Part shown: positions 10,049 to 19,998 of the stretch, piece after piece
Layout of the letters: each line of letters begins with the position of its first letter
Position numbering within the stretch: position 1 is the first letter of the stretch
Assembly (NCBI GenBank): GCA_033239125.1
Contig: BSWB01000004.1
Span: forward strand, 59,209,501 to 59,273,500
Length of the DNA: 64,000 bases
Reading direction: 5' to 3'
Origin: Fagopyrum homotropicum
Lineage: Eukaryota; Streptophyta; Magnoliopsida; Caryophyllales; Polygonaceae
The notes under the pieces: model-generated
Seen by the model: only the letters and a program-made list of their open reading frames with translations
Database searches by the model: none
Told to the model about the DNA's origin: nothing
Made by a program: the position numbers and the translations under genes

Positions 10049-10848
10049 AGCCAACCGGAAAAGGACAAGCTTGAGGCGATGATGGAACAAATTTTGGGGA
10101 AAATGCAAGGGTTGGAGAATTCCATCACTTTGATTTCTAAGACTCAAAAAGCTTTGGAGAATCAATTGTTTAGCAAAGCCGGAGAAGTTCCTAGAGATCA
10201 AGGGAAGCTTCCCGGAAGAACGGAAGGCAATCCGAAAGGGCGTGTTATGGAAATTACTACTAGGAGTGGTGTGACAACCACCGATCCTAAACCCCGAACG
10301 GATGAAAACGAGAAGCAGCCCAAGTTCGTTGATTTCCCAACCGAAAATAAGAAAGAAAAGGAGAAGGACGATGTCTATGTTCTTCCTCCAGCTTACAAGC
10401 CCCCACTACCTTTCCCTCGATCTAGAGCGAGAGCACGTCTAGACAAGCATTTCGGTAAATTTATTGATCTCATGAACAAGCTGCATATTAACATACCTTT
10501 TATGGATGCAATTTTAGGTATGCCAGCTTATGGGAAGTTCCTAAAGGAGATCCTCTCTAACAAGAGGAAACTAGAGAATTTCGGTGAAGTTGAGATGAGT
10601 TCGGAGTCATATGAACTTATCAAGACTATGATGGAGAAGATGCCCCCTAAACTGCGAGATCCGTGATCATTTGGCATACCTATTGGAGTAGGAGAAGTCA
10701 CATATGTTGCACTTTGTGACCTTGGAGCAAGTGTGAGCATCATTCCACTTGCTTTGTGCAAGAAAGTTGGTTTAGGAGAGCCTAGACCGGTGAAGATGAC
10801 ACTCTATATGGCAGATCGTTCGATCACTAGACCTGTTGGAATCATAGA
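10049..10848 (+). pseudogene. gag C-terminus and protease fragment
   Basis: The frame includes the gag linker (KTQKALENQLFSKAGEVPR), the junction region (YVLPPAYKPPLPFPRSRARA) and the retropepsin part with CDLGASVSIIPLALC, whose DLGAS is the Asp protease active site. A TGA near 10664-10666 splits it. At the left it joins the preceding LTR at AACAAG, six bases present both at the LTR end and at this place in gag. At the right it is cut at 10848 by family B sequence. It may belong to E1 or to the element that owned the LTR at 7052. Confidence 0.75.
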
Positions 10849-11149
10849 TGATAGCACGAATTATAGTCTATATTTTGGGGTTTGTTTGAACGTTTTATCT
10901 TCAATAATCTGCATGTTTGTATGTATAATATGTGATTATATTACCATTTCATCTACCTTTGCGGGAATCGAGGTCTACACCTAGTTTTGTTGTAATCGTA
11001 GGTAAAATGGCATGTTTTGCATCAAAAAGGAGCAAAAAGGAGCTATGGAGTCATTGGAGCTACATTCAGGAACATAAGGAACCCTCCAGGAAGCATAGCC
11101 ATGGATTAGAGATTCACTTTGGACCAGATTTGAGAGATTTCACATTCAG

Positions 11150-11225
11150 TTGTGACTCACCTCGGTTGACTACAGAGTCACCTCGACCGAGGTGATCTAG
11201 AGAAGTCGACTCGATTGAGGCGAAC
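11150..11225 (+). repeat. CCTCGACCGAGG palindrome cluster in B LTR
   Basis: A perfect copy (11181-11192) and variants such as CCTCGGTTGAC lie upstream of the TATA box. The matching cluster in E12 is at 57538-57608. Confidence 0.8.
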
Positions 11226-11581
11226 ACTTGGGACGCGGCGAGAATATTTTATTCTTGGCTGAGATCTTTTATCTTTGGAAAGAGATCTTATATTTTTGGG
11301 CTTGGCTCCTGGAAGGAAGGAGATATACTAGATCATATATTTTACCTATTTTTATGGGAAGAGATCTTTCTAAGATATCTTATCTTTGGAGAGTAATTTT
11401 CCTATAAAAAGGGTCGGATTTCCCACAAATCCGACATCTGCTATCACCTTGCTTTACACCTACTACATCGCTGCGGCCATACTCCAGTTGGGAGATTCGA
11501 AGAACCTTTTTGAAGGTTGAAGGAAGATTGAAGTCTATAGCTTTTATAGCTTTTGAAGGGTTTTTGTTCTTTCTTAGGTTT

Positions 11582-12788
11582 ATGCGAAGAACCCGCACTG
11601 GGAAGGAAATCGTTCCTTACGATCCCGAACCAGAGAAGACATACAAACGACGCTTAATAGAAGCGAAGATGGCCCACCAAGACAGTCGCGATCTTGAGGC
11701 CGACTTGAAAGAGGCGCTAGAGCTGCTACGCCTCAGCCAGGAAGAATTGAGGCAGGAAAGAGAAGAAACTCGCACCAGGACTGAAGCGATCAAAGCTGAT
11801 ATGACAGCTTTACGAGACCAGTTTCTACCTCGACCGAGGGAAGATCCTGTTCCAGATCCTCGACCGATCCAGGTCCCATTCCCTGACCCTCGACCGAGGC
11901 AGGTCCCAGTACTTGACGCCCCGGCCGAGATACTTCCACCTCGGATGCCAGTCCGAGGTGTTCTTCTTGCAGGAATCCCACAAACCCTAGGTCAAAGGAT
12001 GGACCCCAATCAACATATGAGGCGTCCAGGAGTTAACCTAGGAGATCCAGCGACATGACTACGAACTTCGACTGCAAGTTCTATCCATGATTCGCCAGTG
12101 CCAATTCGGAGGGCTAGAGAAGGAATCACCACATCAACATCTTCAAAACTATGAGATCTTGATGGAGACCTTGAGACCCTCAAGGATTGAAAACAACAAC
12201 TACAAGCTAAGACCTTTTTACTTTTCTTTAAAAGATAGAGCTCTTACTTGGTATCAATCTCTTCCTCCAGGAAAAATTAACACATGGGAGGAGATGACTA
12301 CGGAGTTCTTGACCAAATTCTTTCCCCCCTCAAAGACCGCTGAAATGAGAGGGAAGATCAATGCTTTCATTATGAAGGACAAGGAGAGCTTGTCCAAGTC
12401 ATGGGAGCGGTTCAAGGACATCCTTTTGGATTGCCCACATCATGGGATTCCAAAGACAGAGTTGTTGGAGATATACTTCAAGGGACTGGACGGAAGCACT
12501 CAGTTCAACCTCCAACTACTCTCCGCCGGTACCTTTATGGACATGGCGATTGACGAAGCTTGGGACTTCATCTAGAAGCAAGCTTTGCATATGGAGAAGT
12601 ACACCCATCAAGGAGCTGAAGGTGGAGTTAAAAGAGTTAACTTCCAAGAAACTCAGCCCAACAACAATCAACTCACGTCTTTGAAGAATGATGTGAAGCA
12701 ATTGAAGGAACTCTTGGTTGCTCAAACCAAGAAGGAAGAGCAAGGACAAAGGAACAACAACAAGGGATACCGTAACAACAACAACGGT
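11582..12788 (+). pseudogene. gag of family B, spliced copy, truncated
   Basis: The ATG at 11582 gives MRRTRTGKEIVPYDPEPEKT, identical at the start to E12 gag (59141). A coiled-coil region follows (about residues 30-85), then a Pro/Arg linker encoding CCTCGACCGAGG repeats (11828-11839, 11888-11899), then the conserved capsid-like part (GQRMDPNQ, SPHQHLQNYEILMETL, FYFSLKDRALTWYQSLPPG, FLTKFFPPSKTAEMRGKI). It has a frameshift near 12050 and a TAG near 12573, and stops inside the Asn-rich tail. Where E12 has TGA at 59513 and 60053, this copy has sense codons, so it is not simply a decayed E12. Confidence 0.8.
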
Positions 12789-12874
12789 TAGCTATCTTTC
12801 AAGCCCTTGATAAGGTTAAACAACTCCGGGGTGATAGGCTCGGGACTTGGCGTACCTGTGGGAGTTCCTGACAT
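12788..12874 (-). pseudogene. gag N-terminus of E5 (29 codons incl. stop)
   Basis: On the minus strand an ATG at 12874 opens a short frame, MSGTPTGTPSPEPITPELFN to TAA at 12788. It lies downstream of the E5 primer-binding site, so it is probably the start of gag, cut where it meets the E4 gag head to head. The TAA may be created by the junction. The family is uncertain. Confidence 0.4.
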
Positions 12875-14203
12875 TGTTCAACGACACTAAAACACTCAAA
12901 CACATTAGGTTAGCTAAAACAAAAACGCCTCACAAGTGTATCACTCGAAAGCAAACTCTCACTCTCTAGTGGTGCTCAACAAGCTTGTTGATGGCTCGTC
13001 CTGTATTAGTCAAAAACCTCACGTGAGTTCAATACTTAGCTAAACAAAAGCTTTAAAGTAGAAGCAAAATTCGATTTCAATCACCTTAAAAACGTGTTTG
13101 ACTCAATAAAAGAGAAGAAAAGACTCAAAACGGAAAGGACAAGTTGCACGAATGTTATATGCAACTAAGTATGGACTCAAAATTTGAACTCAAGATAAGC
13201 CTTGAAAGAACTTACTCGTCAAGCCTCAGCAAGCAAACCTTGGACACCGAAGGCGTGTGTAGAAGGGCTGGTCAAGGCTAGGGCGTGGCTCGAGTGAAGT
13301 GAGCTAGGCGAGGGCCAAGACGTGGCTAGGCTAGGGTGAAGCTAGGCTAGGCGTGAATGGCTTGGTCCCTTTGAGTGAGATGAGCTCCTTTGTAGTCCTT
13401 TTTGGTTGATGAACAATAACACTTAGCAAGCACAACTTTTGAGTGAGATGAGCTCCTTTGTAGTCCTCTTTGATTGCTGAACAATAGCACTTAGCAAGCA
13501 CAACTTCAACTATTACAAACTATGAAATAAAACAAGAATAAGCTAGCAAGAATGAAATGAAATGGAATGAATATAATGCTGATTTCTTTTCTCTTTCTTT
13601 TCTTTTCTTTTCTTTTTCTTTTCTTTCTTTCTTTTTTCTTTTTTTTTTTGAATTCAGATTTTCCTTTCTTTTTTTTTTTTTTTTAACTTACCGCTGGAAT
13701 TAAAGAAAAATAAAACAAAAATGCTAAGAAAATCTAATTAGTTACAAGAGGATAGAGTTGACCAAGTAAATAGCTAACCAAGGGTGAAAATTCAAAAAAA
13801 TAAGCTAAAATTGTGGAGGAGAGAGAGAGAGGCTGGAAAATAGGCTGAACGGATCAGCCTCTCCTTTTCGAACGTTTTAGGGCTCGTTTGGTGTTTGTGG
13901 TTGGACGTGGGGCAAAACTGGAGGCAGGCGTGGTGGTCGGCACAAGGACTGGTGGTAGGCGCGGTGTAGGCGTGATGGTCGGCACAAAAGCTGGTGGTAG
14001 GCGCGGTGTAGGCGTGGTGTCGGAGGGGTGCCGGCGTCCAAGATTCACAAACAAAGCAACAAACTCGTTAGTTCAATCAAAAACTTGGAATAGAAATGGC
14101 AATGGCAATAGACTCAAAACAAAGCAAGACTCAAACAAGAAAAAGAGACACTTTTGGTTTATGAATTATTTACCGACTCTTTTTTTAGGTTGAACGTCAA
14201 TTA
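12875..14203 (-). other. Long leader of E5 with tandem repeats
   Basis: This non-coding stretch runs between PBS and gag start on the minus strand. It holds two copies of a 68-bp repeat (13371-13438, 13439-13506), a pyrimidine-rich CTTT tract (13580-13684) and a 42-bp repeat (13927-13968, 13969-14010) that in one minus frame reads as a Pro-rich 14-residue repeat. I see no convincing gene. Confidence 0.5.
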
Positions 14204-14215
14204 GCTCTGATACCA
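14204..14215 (-). promoter_or_regulatory. Primer-binding site of E5, tRNA-iMet type
   Basis: The minus strand reads TGGTATCAGAGC, the usual complement of the initiator tRNA-Met 3' end, two bases after the LTR end. This fixes E5 as an LTR retroelement on the minus strand, separate from the tRNA-Asp families. Confidence 0.85.
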
Positions 14216-14217
14216 AT

Positions 14218-14812
14218 TGATACGGGGATTAGCCGCGAAGAACGGATCTAGACGAGCAACCTGTTTTCGGGAATAGAAGAAAACGAAATTCAGCAAATAA
14301 GAATGAATGAAAACATGCAAAACAAAGAGGGGGAACGAAAATAGGAAGGACGAACCGAAAAGAACAAAACGATAGAACCCTTGGATTCGATTATCCAAGA
14401 ACCAAACCGATGACGATTTGACCCCGCTTCTTACAACTTCACACAATCGATTTAGAGTTATCGAAGGCACGAAGAGGTTGCTTCGATTCGACTTGTAGCA
14501 CCAACCCGAAGGAGATTGACACACACAAGAACGAGAAAGCTATGCTAACACCACAATTCTCACAAGACAAGAGGTTGAACTCAAAGGAATTCAATTTGGC
14601 ACTTAGGCAATGTGTTTAACGTAATCTGTTTACAAAAAGGAGGAGAGAAAGGTTTTATATACAACCTAGACCTTCTCTCCTAAAATAGAAAAGAAAAATA
14701 AAAACAATATTAACAAATTAGAGTGTTTTAAATAAATCCATAAAATAGACTAATTCTAGGATTTATTTAACACTTTCTAACTAGCTTCTCACTCCAGCCA
14801 TGCACATGCACA
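14218..14812 (-). repeat. LTR of E5 (outer end approximate)
   Basis: The plus strand starts TGATACGGGG next to the PBS. A minus-strand TATATAAAACC lies near 14650. The other end is placed at a CA near 14812 and is not certain. Internal-type sequence lies on both sides (leader below, end of pol above), so this is the shared LTR of a tandem arrangement or a recombination product. Confidence 0.6.
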
Positions 14813-14824
14813 CGTGAAGCTCTC

Positions 14825-15010
14825 CTATGCTACATTCAACTTCTTCTTGGCTGGTCCAATGTGGCTAAGCATCATGACGGGCCTTGGACTCATTGGAGGT
14901 GAGCTTGGGTGAGCTTCTTGAACCATGGCTAGGAAGATAGCATCCATCTCCGCTTGGCGTTTGGCTTGAGATCTTGTTAGGGCTCCTTGTGGTGTTGAAG
15001 ATGGAGCTAG
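14825..15010 (-). pseudogene. C-terminal pol tail of E5
   Basis: The minus-strand frame contains GALTRSQAKRQAEMDAIF and stops at 14825. A TRS(Q/R)AK(R/K) motif near the end of pol is common in Ty3/gypsy elements. Domain boundaries cannot be seen. It is cut at about 15010-15026 where E1 integrase resumes on the plus strand. Confidence 0.45.
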
Positions 15011-15026
15011 CTTGGATGACCCTACA

Positions 15027-15638
15027 TCACATCCGCAAACGAGCGGACAAGTCGAGATTACCAATTGGGAGATAAAAGGGATTCTAGAGAAAACTGTCTA
15101 TAGAACGAGGAAAGATTGGGCGATGAAGCAAGATCATGCATTATGGGCATACAGGACCGCCTTTAAGACTCCCATAGGAACAACACCATCCAACCTTGTG
15201 TATGGGAAGTCTTGTCAACTTCCTGTAGAGTTAGAGCACAAAGCATATTGGGCCGTCAAATGGCTCAACTTCAGCATGAAAGAGACGGGAGAAAAGCATT
15301 TGTTGGACATCAACAAACTAAAGGAGATTCACCTGAATGCGTATGAGAACGCAAGGATCTACAAGGAAATAACGAAGAAGTGGCATGATAAGAATATCAT
15401 TCCAAAGGATTTAAAGAAAGGAGATCTCGTTCTTCTATTCAACTCGAGACTTCGACTCTTTCCAGGTAAGCTTAAATCTCGTTGGACACGACCTTTTGTT
15501 ATTAAGCATGTTTTCCCTCATGGTGCAGTTGAAGTATGGGGTGAAAAGTGTGGAAGTTTCAAATTAAACGGCTAACAATTGAAGAAGTACACACCGGAAG
15601 CTCCAATTGAGGAGATTGCTCCTATTCTCTTCTGTTGA
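15027..15638 (+). pseudogene. Integrase fragment of E1
   Basis: The frame begins at HPQTSGQVEITNWEIKGILE, which holds the last catalytic Glu of the D,D-35-E triad. It continues with WAYRTAFKTPIGTTP, LVYGKSCQLPVELEHKAYW, the basic LLFNSRLRLFPGKLKSRW and FPHGAVEVWGEK. A TAA at 15573-15575 interrupts the end, after which LKKYTPE continues. The zinc finger and first two acidic residues are missing. Compared with E11, about 3 kb from protease to this point is absent. Confidence 0.8.
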
Positions 15639-15639
15639 T

Positions 15640-17821
15640 CATCAAAAGAGCAACGTCTAGCTAAAGACTTTATACGAAGCGCTTCTTGAGAGGCAACCCA
15701 CGGTAGTTCTAGCCTTTCTCTTTCCTTTTACTTTAGTGTAACTTAGGATAGTTAGCTTAGTTGTTTGTTTTTTCTTTGTATTTGTTTTCCTCGATACGCT
15801 CTCGGTTTGTTTGTGTCATAAATTGTAGGAAATAGGTACAATCTTGGAGTATTGGTGGAAAAAGTTGATACAAGTGTGCTTAGGGATGTTTTTCGAGCAA
15901 AGGACAATAAATCGACTTACCTTAAGTAAATCGATCGATTCAGGGGTACGAAGGCTTCAGAGAAAGTCAATTTTTGGCAACAGAGAGAAATATCGACTGA
16001 AAAATAGACTCACCATAGAAAAATTGGTCGATTTTCCTTTACAGAGAGCAACAAGGGAAATAAATCGAGCCGATGGAAAAGTCGAGCCAGAAAACCGGCA
16101 GATTTTCTTTGAAAAAGGCCAGCCTATTTAAAGCCTTCTCCACTCTTCTTCCTCATTCCACAATTAGTTTTTTTTTCAGCCCTTACTCCTCCTCAAAGCC
16201 GAAAATCGCCTACCTCTAATCTCCTCATTTGCTAACTATTTTGCACAATTCTTGAGTCTACATTGAAGCCCTTGCAACGACAAAGAAGAATCTAGGAACA
16301 AAAAGCGTGGAAACTGCTCATTCATCCGGAATTCAACGTTACGGATTTGTGAGTTTTGTTGAAATCGAAAGAAATATCGACCCTGCCCAGAAAAATCGGC
16401 CGATTTTTGGGAAGAATAGCCCGATTCTCCCTTGCTGAGAATGGAAGCGTAAGAAGAATCACTAGGAACCTAACCAAGAAGAAAGGATCTTCTTATAGGG
16501 ACCCACCACCACCGCCAGCTGAGGATTGAGATTCCACTCCATTTTACATTGTAAGTATTTTTCTCCATCTTGTGCTTTACTTCTCACATTGGGGACAACG
16601 TGAAGGTTAAGTATGGGGTAGGGGTACTTACAATCTCTTTCCTATTATTGCACTTATGTACTCTAAATTGCACCTTATGACTTGGTTTGTAATAACTCTT
16701 GCATTATCGTTTCCACTATGACATTTGCATTGCATGTTTTTCTTCAAAAATTTGTGAAAATTTCGAAATTTTTGTGCTTCTTATGATGTAAATGATCTCT
16801 ATGATGATGATTGTGATGTGAAAAGGCAAAAGACAACTTAGTTATGCTGAGATTTTAAATGGTAACATGTATGGATTTGATTGTCTTACTTGAATGGATG
16901 CGTGATTTATATGATGTTGATGCCTTAGTAGGAGAATGAAATAATGATCGAAGCTATTTTATAAGTTCTTATGCATCATGTTGGAATGACAAAGGCAATT
17001 CGCCTCTTCTACTTTACATCTTGTTCATGCTAGCTCGTCAATGAAAATTTTGGCCTCCTTTTGACCATCCGGGAATTAGGATAAGTGGTTATGTAAGGCA
17101 TGTTTGATGTGGGAGGGTCATTGTAAAAGTGTTAAGTGAAAGTGTAGCAAGAATAGGTTTGGGGACACTAAACATGAGGATGAGTTACTCGGCACCATTC
17201 ACATAGCCGGGTGTTTGTATCATGTCAAAGTCCGAATGAACGACAAGTCATAACGGGATATGGTATGTGCATCAAGGGTTTGAGGCATCTCGAAATATGA
17301 GAATCGCCGATCTCCTAGGCTTCGATTTTTGTGCACCGTTGTCCATACTCTTAACAAGTTAAGAAAAAGAAAAGAAATTTTACAAGCAAAGCACGTGTTG
17401 GTGAAGTTGTGTTCTTAATACTCTTGTTGTGTTCCTCTTTCCCGGATTTGCACCACATTACCTTAATTAATTCTCACCCTTGACACGTTTATTTGGCCTC
17501 TTTTTGATTGAAGACCTTGAGACCTTTGTGCACATGTTTAAGGCTTCATGGTTTAGAATTGTTTGATTTTGATTATCTCTACATGTTTATCATGTCTCTT
17601 ATATATGTCTTCGGGTAAGAAATGATGATTTGTCAGTGATGCGGTTATTATTGATGCATATTTTGTCTTCCTATGCCTTGTAACATTACTTTGAGGGTGA
17701 TCCAAAAGAAGAAGCACATTTCAAAAGGTTTTTTAGTTTTCGCATCATATAATCCATGACATCTTATGATCTAGATTTGAACCTTGTTTGGGGACAAGCA
17801 AGAGGCAAGTATGGGATATTT
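15640..17821 (+). other. 3' region of E1: palindromes, ORF3 remnant, conserved blocks, PPT
   Basis: It contains the post-pol hairpin variant (15677-15715), AAATCGRYCGATTT palindromes (15905-16110, 16385-16440), and a tiny ORF3 remnant at about 16441-16530, where a Lys-rich start runs straight into a Pro run and stop. After that come a PPT-like motif with CATTGGGGACAACG (about 16590), the conserved stem-loop block (17180-17335), and the polypurine tract ending at 17821. ORF3 itself is deleted. Confidence 0.65.
16391..16408 (+). repeat. 18-bp perfect palindrome of E1
   Basis: AAAAATCGGCCGATTTTT is its own reverse complement. It is the longest perfect member of the E1 motif set (others at 373, 911 and 15928) and lies just before the ORF3 remnant. 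Confidence 0.85.
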
Positions 17822-18177
17822 TGATGACATGAATTATATGCCATTGTAATCATGCATATTGTGAATGTTTTACCTTAGTTTCCCGTACATTCAAAGAGAT
17901 TTCTGTGTCTTTAAGTTTTGTTTCGTATATATTTTGGAAATAGAGGTCTACACGAGTAATGCAATTTCAACTTTCATTCCTCAACATCATTTAGACAAGA
18001 ATTTTTACATTATGAAACTTGCAAGAAGATGAAACAATATACTCAATTTCTCCCCAATTCACAACTCAAATCAAGCATATAAATGTCATCAAATTTTCAA
18101 TCCACAAGAATTATTATCATTGAGGTCTTTTCCAATCCTAGAAGCACAATATTTTTCAAAATTTTTTCAAATTTTTA
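17051..18177. repeat. Tandem duplication, copy 1 (1127 bp)
   Basis: This segment is repeated directly at 18178-19304 with few differences by eye. It runs from the E1 3' region through the polypurine tract and the first ~135 bases of the E1 LTR, then across an inverted junction (17956/17957) into minus-strand 3' region of another Athila-like element. The short match TGGCCTCC lies at the copy boundary. Confidence 0.85.
17822..17956 (+). repeat. 3' LTR stub of E1
   Basis: TGATGACATGAATTATATG and about 135 bases match the LTR at the window start, then homology stops abruptly after CTACACGAG. The polypurine tract lies directly before it. The other LTR sequence is missing. Confidence 0.8.
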
Positions 18178-19304
18178 TGGCCTCCGTTTGACCATCCGGG
18201 AATTAGGATAAGTGGTTATGTAAGGCATGTTTGATGTGGGAGGGTCATTGTAAAATTGTTAAGTGAAAGTGTAGCAAGAATAGGTTTGGGGACGTTGAAC
18301 ATGAGGATGAGTAACTCGGCACCATTTACATAGCCGGGTGTTTGTATCTTGCCAAAATCCGAATGAACGACAAGTCATAACGGGATATGGTATGTGCATC
18401 AAGGGTTTGAGGCATCTCGAAATATGAGAATCACCGATCTCCTAGGCTTCGGTTTTTGTGCACCGTTGTCCATACTCTTAACAAGTTAAGCAAAAGAAAA
18501 GAAATTTTACAAGCAACACACGTGTTGGTGAAGTTGTGTTCTTAATACTCTTGTTGTGTTCCTTTTTCCAAGATTTGCACCACATTACCTTAAAGAATTC
18601 CCACCCTTGACACGTTTCTTTGGCCTCTTTTTGATTGGAAGACCTTGAGACCTTTGTGCACATGTTTAAGGCTTCATGGTTTAGAACTGTTTGATTTTGA
18701 TTATCTCTACATGTTTATCATGTCTCTTATATATGTCTTTTGGTATGAAATGATGATTTGTCCGTGATGCGGTTATTATTGATGCATATTTTGTCTTCCT
18801 ATGCCTTGTAACATTACTTTGAGGGTGATCCAAAAGAAGAAGCACAATTCAAAAGGTTTTTGAGTTTTCGCATCATATAATCCATGGTATCTTATGTTCT
18901 AGATTTGAACCTTTCTTGGGGACAAGCAAGAGGCAAGTATGAGATATTTTGATGACATGAATTATAGGCCATTGTAATCATGCATATTGTGAATGTTTTA
19001 CCTCAGTTTCCCATACATTCAAAGAGATTTGTGTGTCTTTAAGCTTTGTTTCGTATATATTTTGGAAATAGAGGTCTACACGAGTAATACGATTTCAACT
19101 TTCATTCCTCAACATCATTTAGACAAGAATTTTTACATTATGAAACTTGCAAGAAGATGAAACAATATACTCAATTTCTCCCCAATTCACAACTCAAATC
19201 AAGCATATAAATGTCATCAAAATTTCAATCCACAAGAGTTATTATCATTGAGGTCTTTTCCAATCCTAGAAGCACAATATTTTTCAAAATTTTTTCAAAT
19301 TTTT
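18178..19304. repeat. Tandem duplication, copy 2 (1127 bp)
   Basis: This is the direct repeat of 17051-18177, including the LTR stub (18950-19084) and the inverted junction. Differences are mainly single-base changes. Confidence 0.85.
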
Positions 19305-19543
19305 ATTGGTTTTTTAAAACATAAAAATGCAAGACAAATATGAAACGTGTGACAAGAAAAAGAAATATGCAAATGTTCATGGATAAGAAGCAAAGCATAA
19401 TGTCAAATTATTACATCACAATGAGAATCATACTTCACCCCATACTTGAGTTACACATTGTCCCTCATGTGCGAAAAAGGAAAAAGGAAAATAACAAATA
19501 AACTCACAAAGTCATTAAACAACTCATACAATCCGACTCATCA
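19085..19543 (-). other. 3' region of minus-strand element E6
   Basis: It is non-coding and is the reverse complement of the region that follows ORF3 in the Athila-like elements. It includes the PPT-like motif after the ORF3 stop (minus-strand GGACAATG and AAGTATGGGG near 19437-19470). Its first part is inside tandem copy 2. Confidence 0.6.
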
Positions 19544-19998
19544 CATAGGCGGCGCTGGTAGTGGGAACGGGAAGAAGTTTGGGTCGTATGGACGCCCAAA
19601 CTGCTGCCTACAAACATCTCGGAGGATCCTTGCGTTGTCACGGCGCTCCGTTTCAGCTTCATCAAAGAGGGTCTCAAGTGCCTCAATCCTCTTTGTAAGT
19701 CCCATGACCCATCTTGGTTGCTAGTCTATCCATGTCGGCCTCTACGCCATCCACTCCGGCGGTGATCCCATCAAAGCTGGTGGAGCATCAATCCATGCTG
19801 GCGGTGCGTCCATCCAAGTCAGCCTCTAACTAACACTGGCACGCCGGGAAGAAGAAGAAGCAGAAGGTCGCTGCTGGTAGGTAGACCTCCTAGGAGGCTC
19901 TTTGAAGTCTATTGGCTGCTCCCAAAAGCCTCCAAGAGACTGCTCAACAGCTGCAACATCGTGGTACTCATCTCCACCCATCTCCTCATCACCCTCCT
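19544..19998 (-). pseudogene. ORF3 C-terminal fragment of E6
   Basis: The minus strand ends with NARILRDVCRQQFGRPY and a Pro-rich tail to a TGA at 19544, the same tail as ORF3 of E2 and E8. Upstream (19690-19998) the frame is broken, but acidic and Ser/Arg stretches typical of this ORF are visible. The gene is cut at 19998 by the chromovirus LTR. Confidence 0.7.

Larger units (their letters stand above)
10849..12789 (+). mobile_element. E4: family B copy lacking the leader intron (LTR 5' part + gag)
   Basis: It starts at the B LTR end (TGATAGCACGAATTATAG, as at 57233) and follows the E12 LTR closely through the TATA box (11403-11413) to about 11565. It then continues directly with the sequence found at 59125 in E12, just before gag. 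The 1149 bases missing relative to E12 begin GTAAGA and end TTTTGCAG. The copy ends inside the N-rich gag tail at about 12787, where E5 begins. The left end interrupts a protease ORF. Confidence 0.85.

Noticed and set aside
1851..10053. LTRs at 1856 and 7052 as a pair from one insertion
   Set aside because: They are only roughly two-thirds alike by eye, belong to different subfamilies, and the flanks (CTGGT and AGCCA) do not match as a target duplication.
11510..11581. N-terminal extension of the E4 gag created by the splice join
   Set aside because: The upstream frame begins at TTG, not ATG, and the conserved start of gag in all families is the ATG of MR(R/K)xR at 11582.
13580..13684. CTTT-rich tract as a polypurine tract of E5
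   Set aside because: It lies between PBS and gag start, not before a 3' LTR, and looks like simple-sequence expansion.
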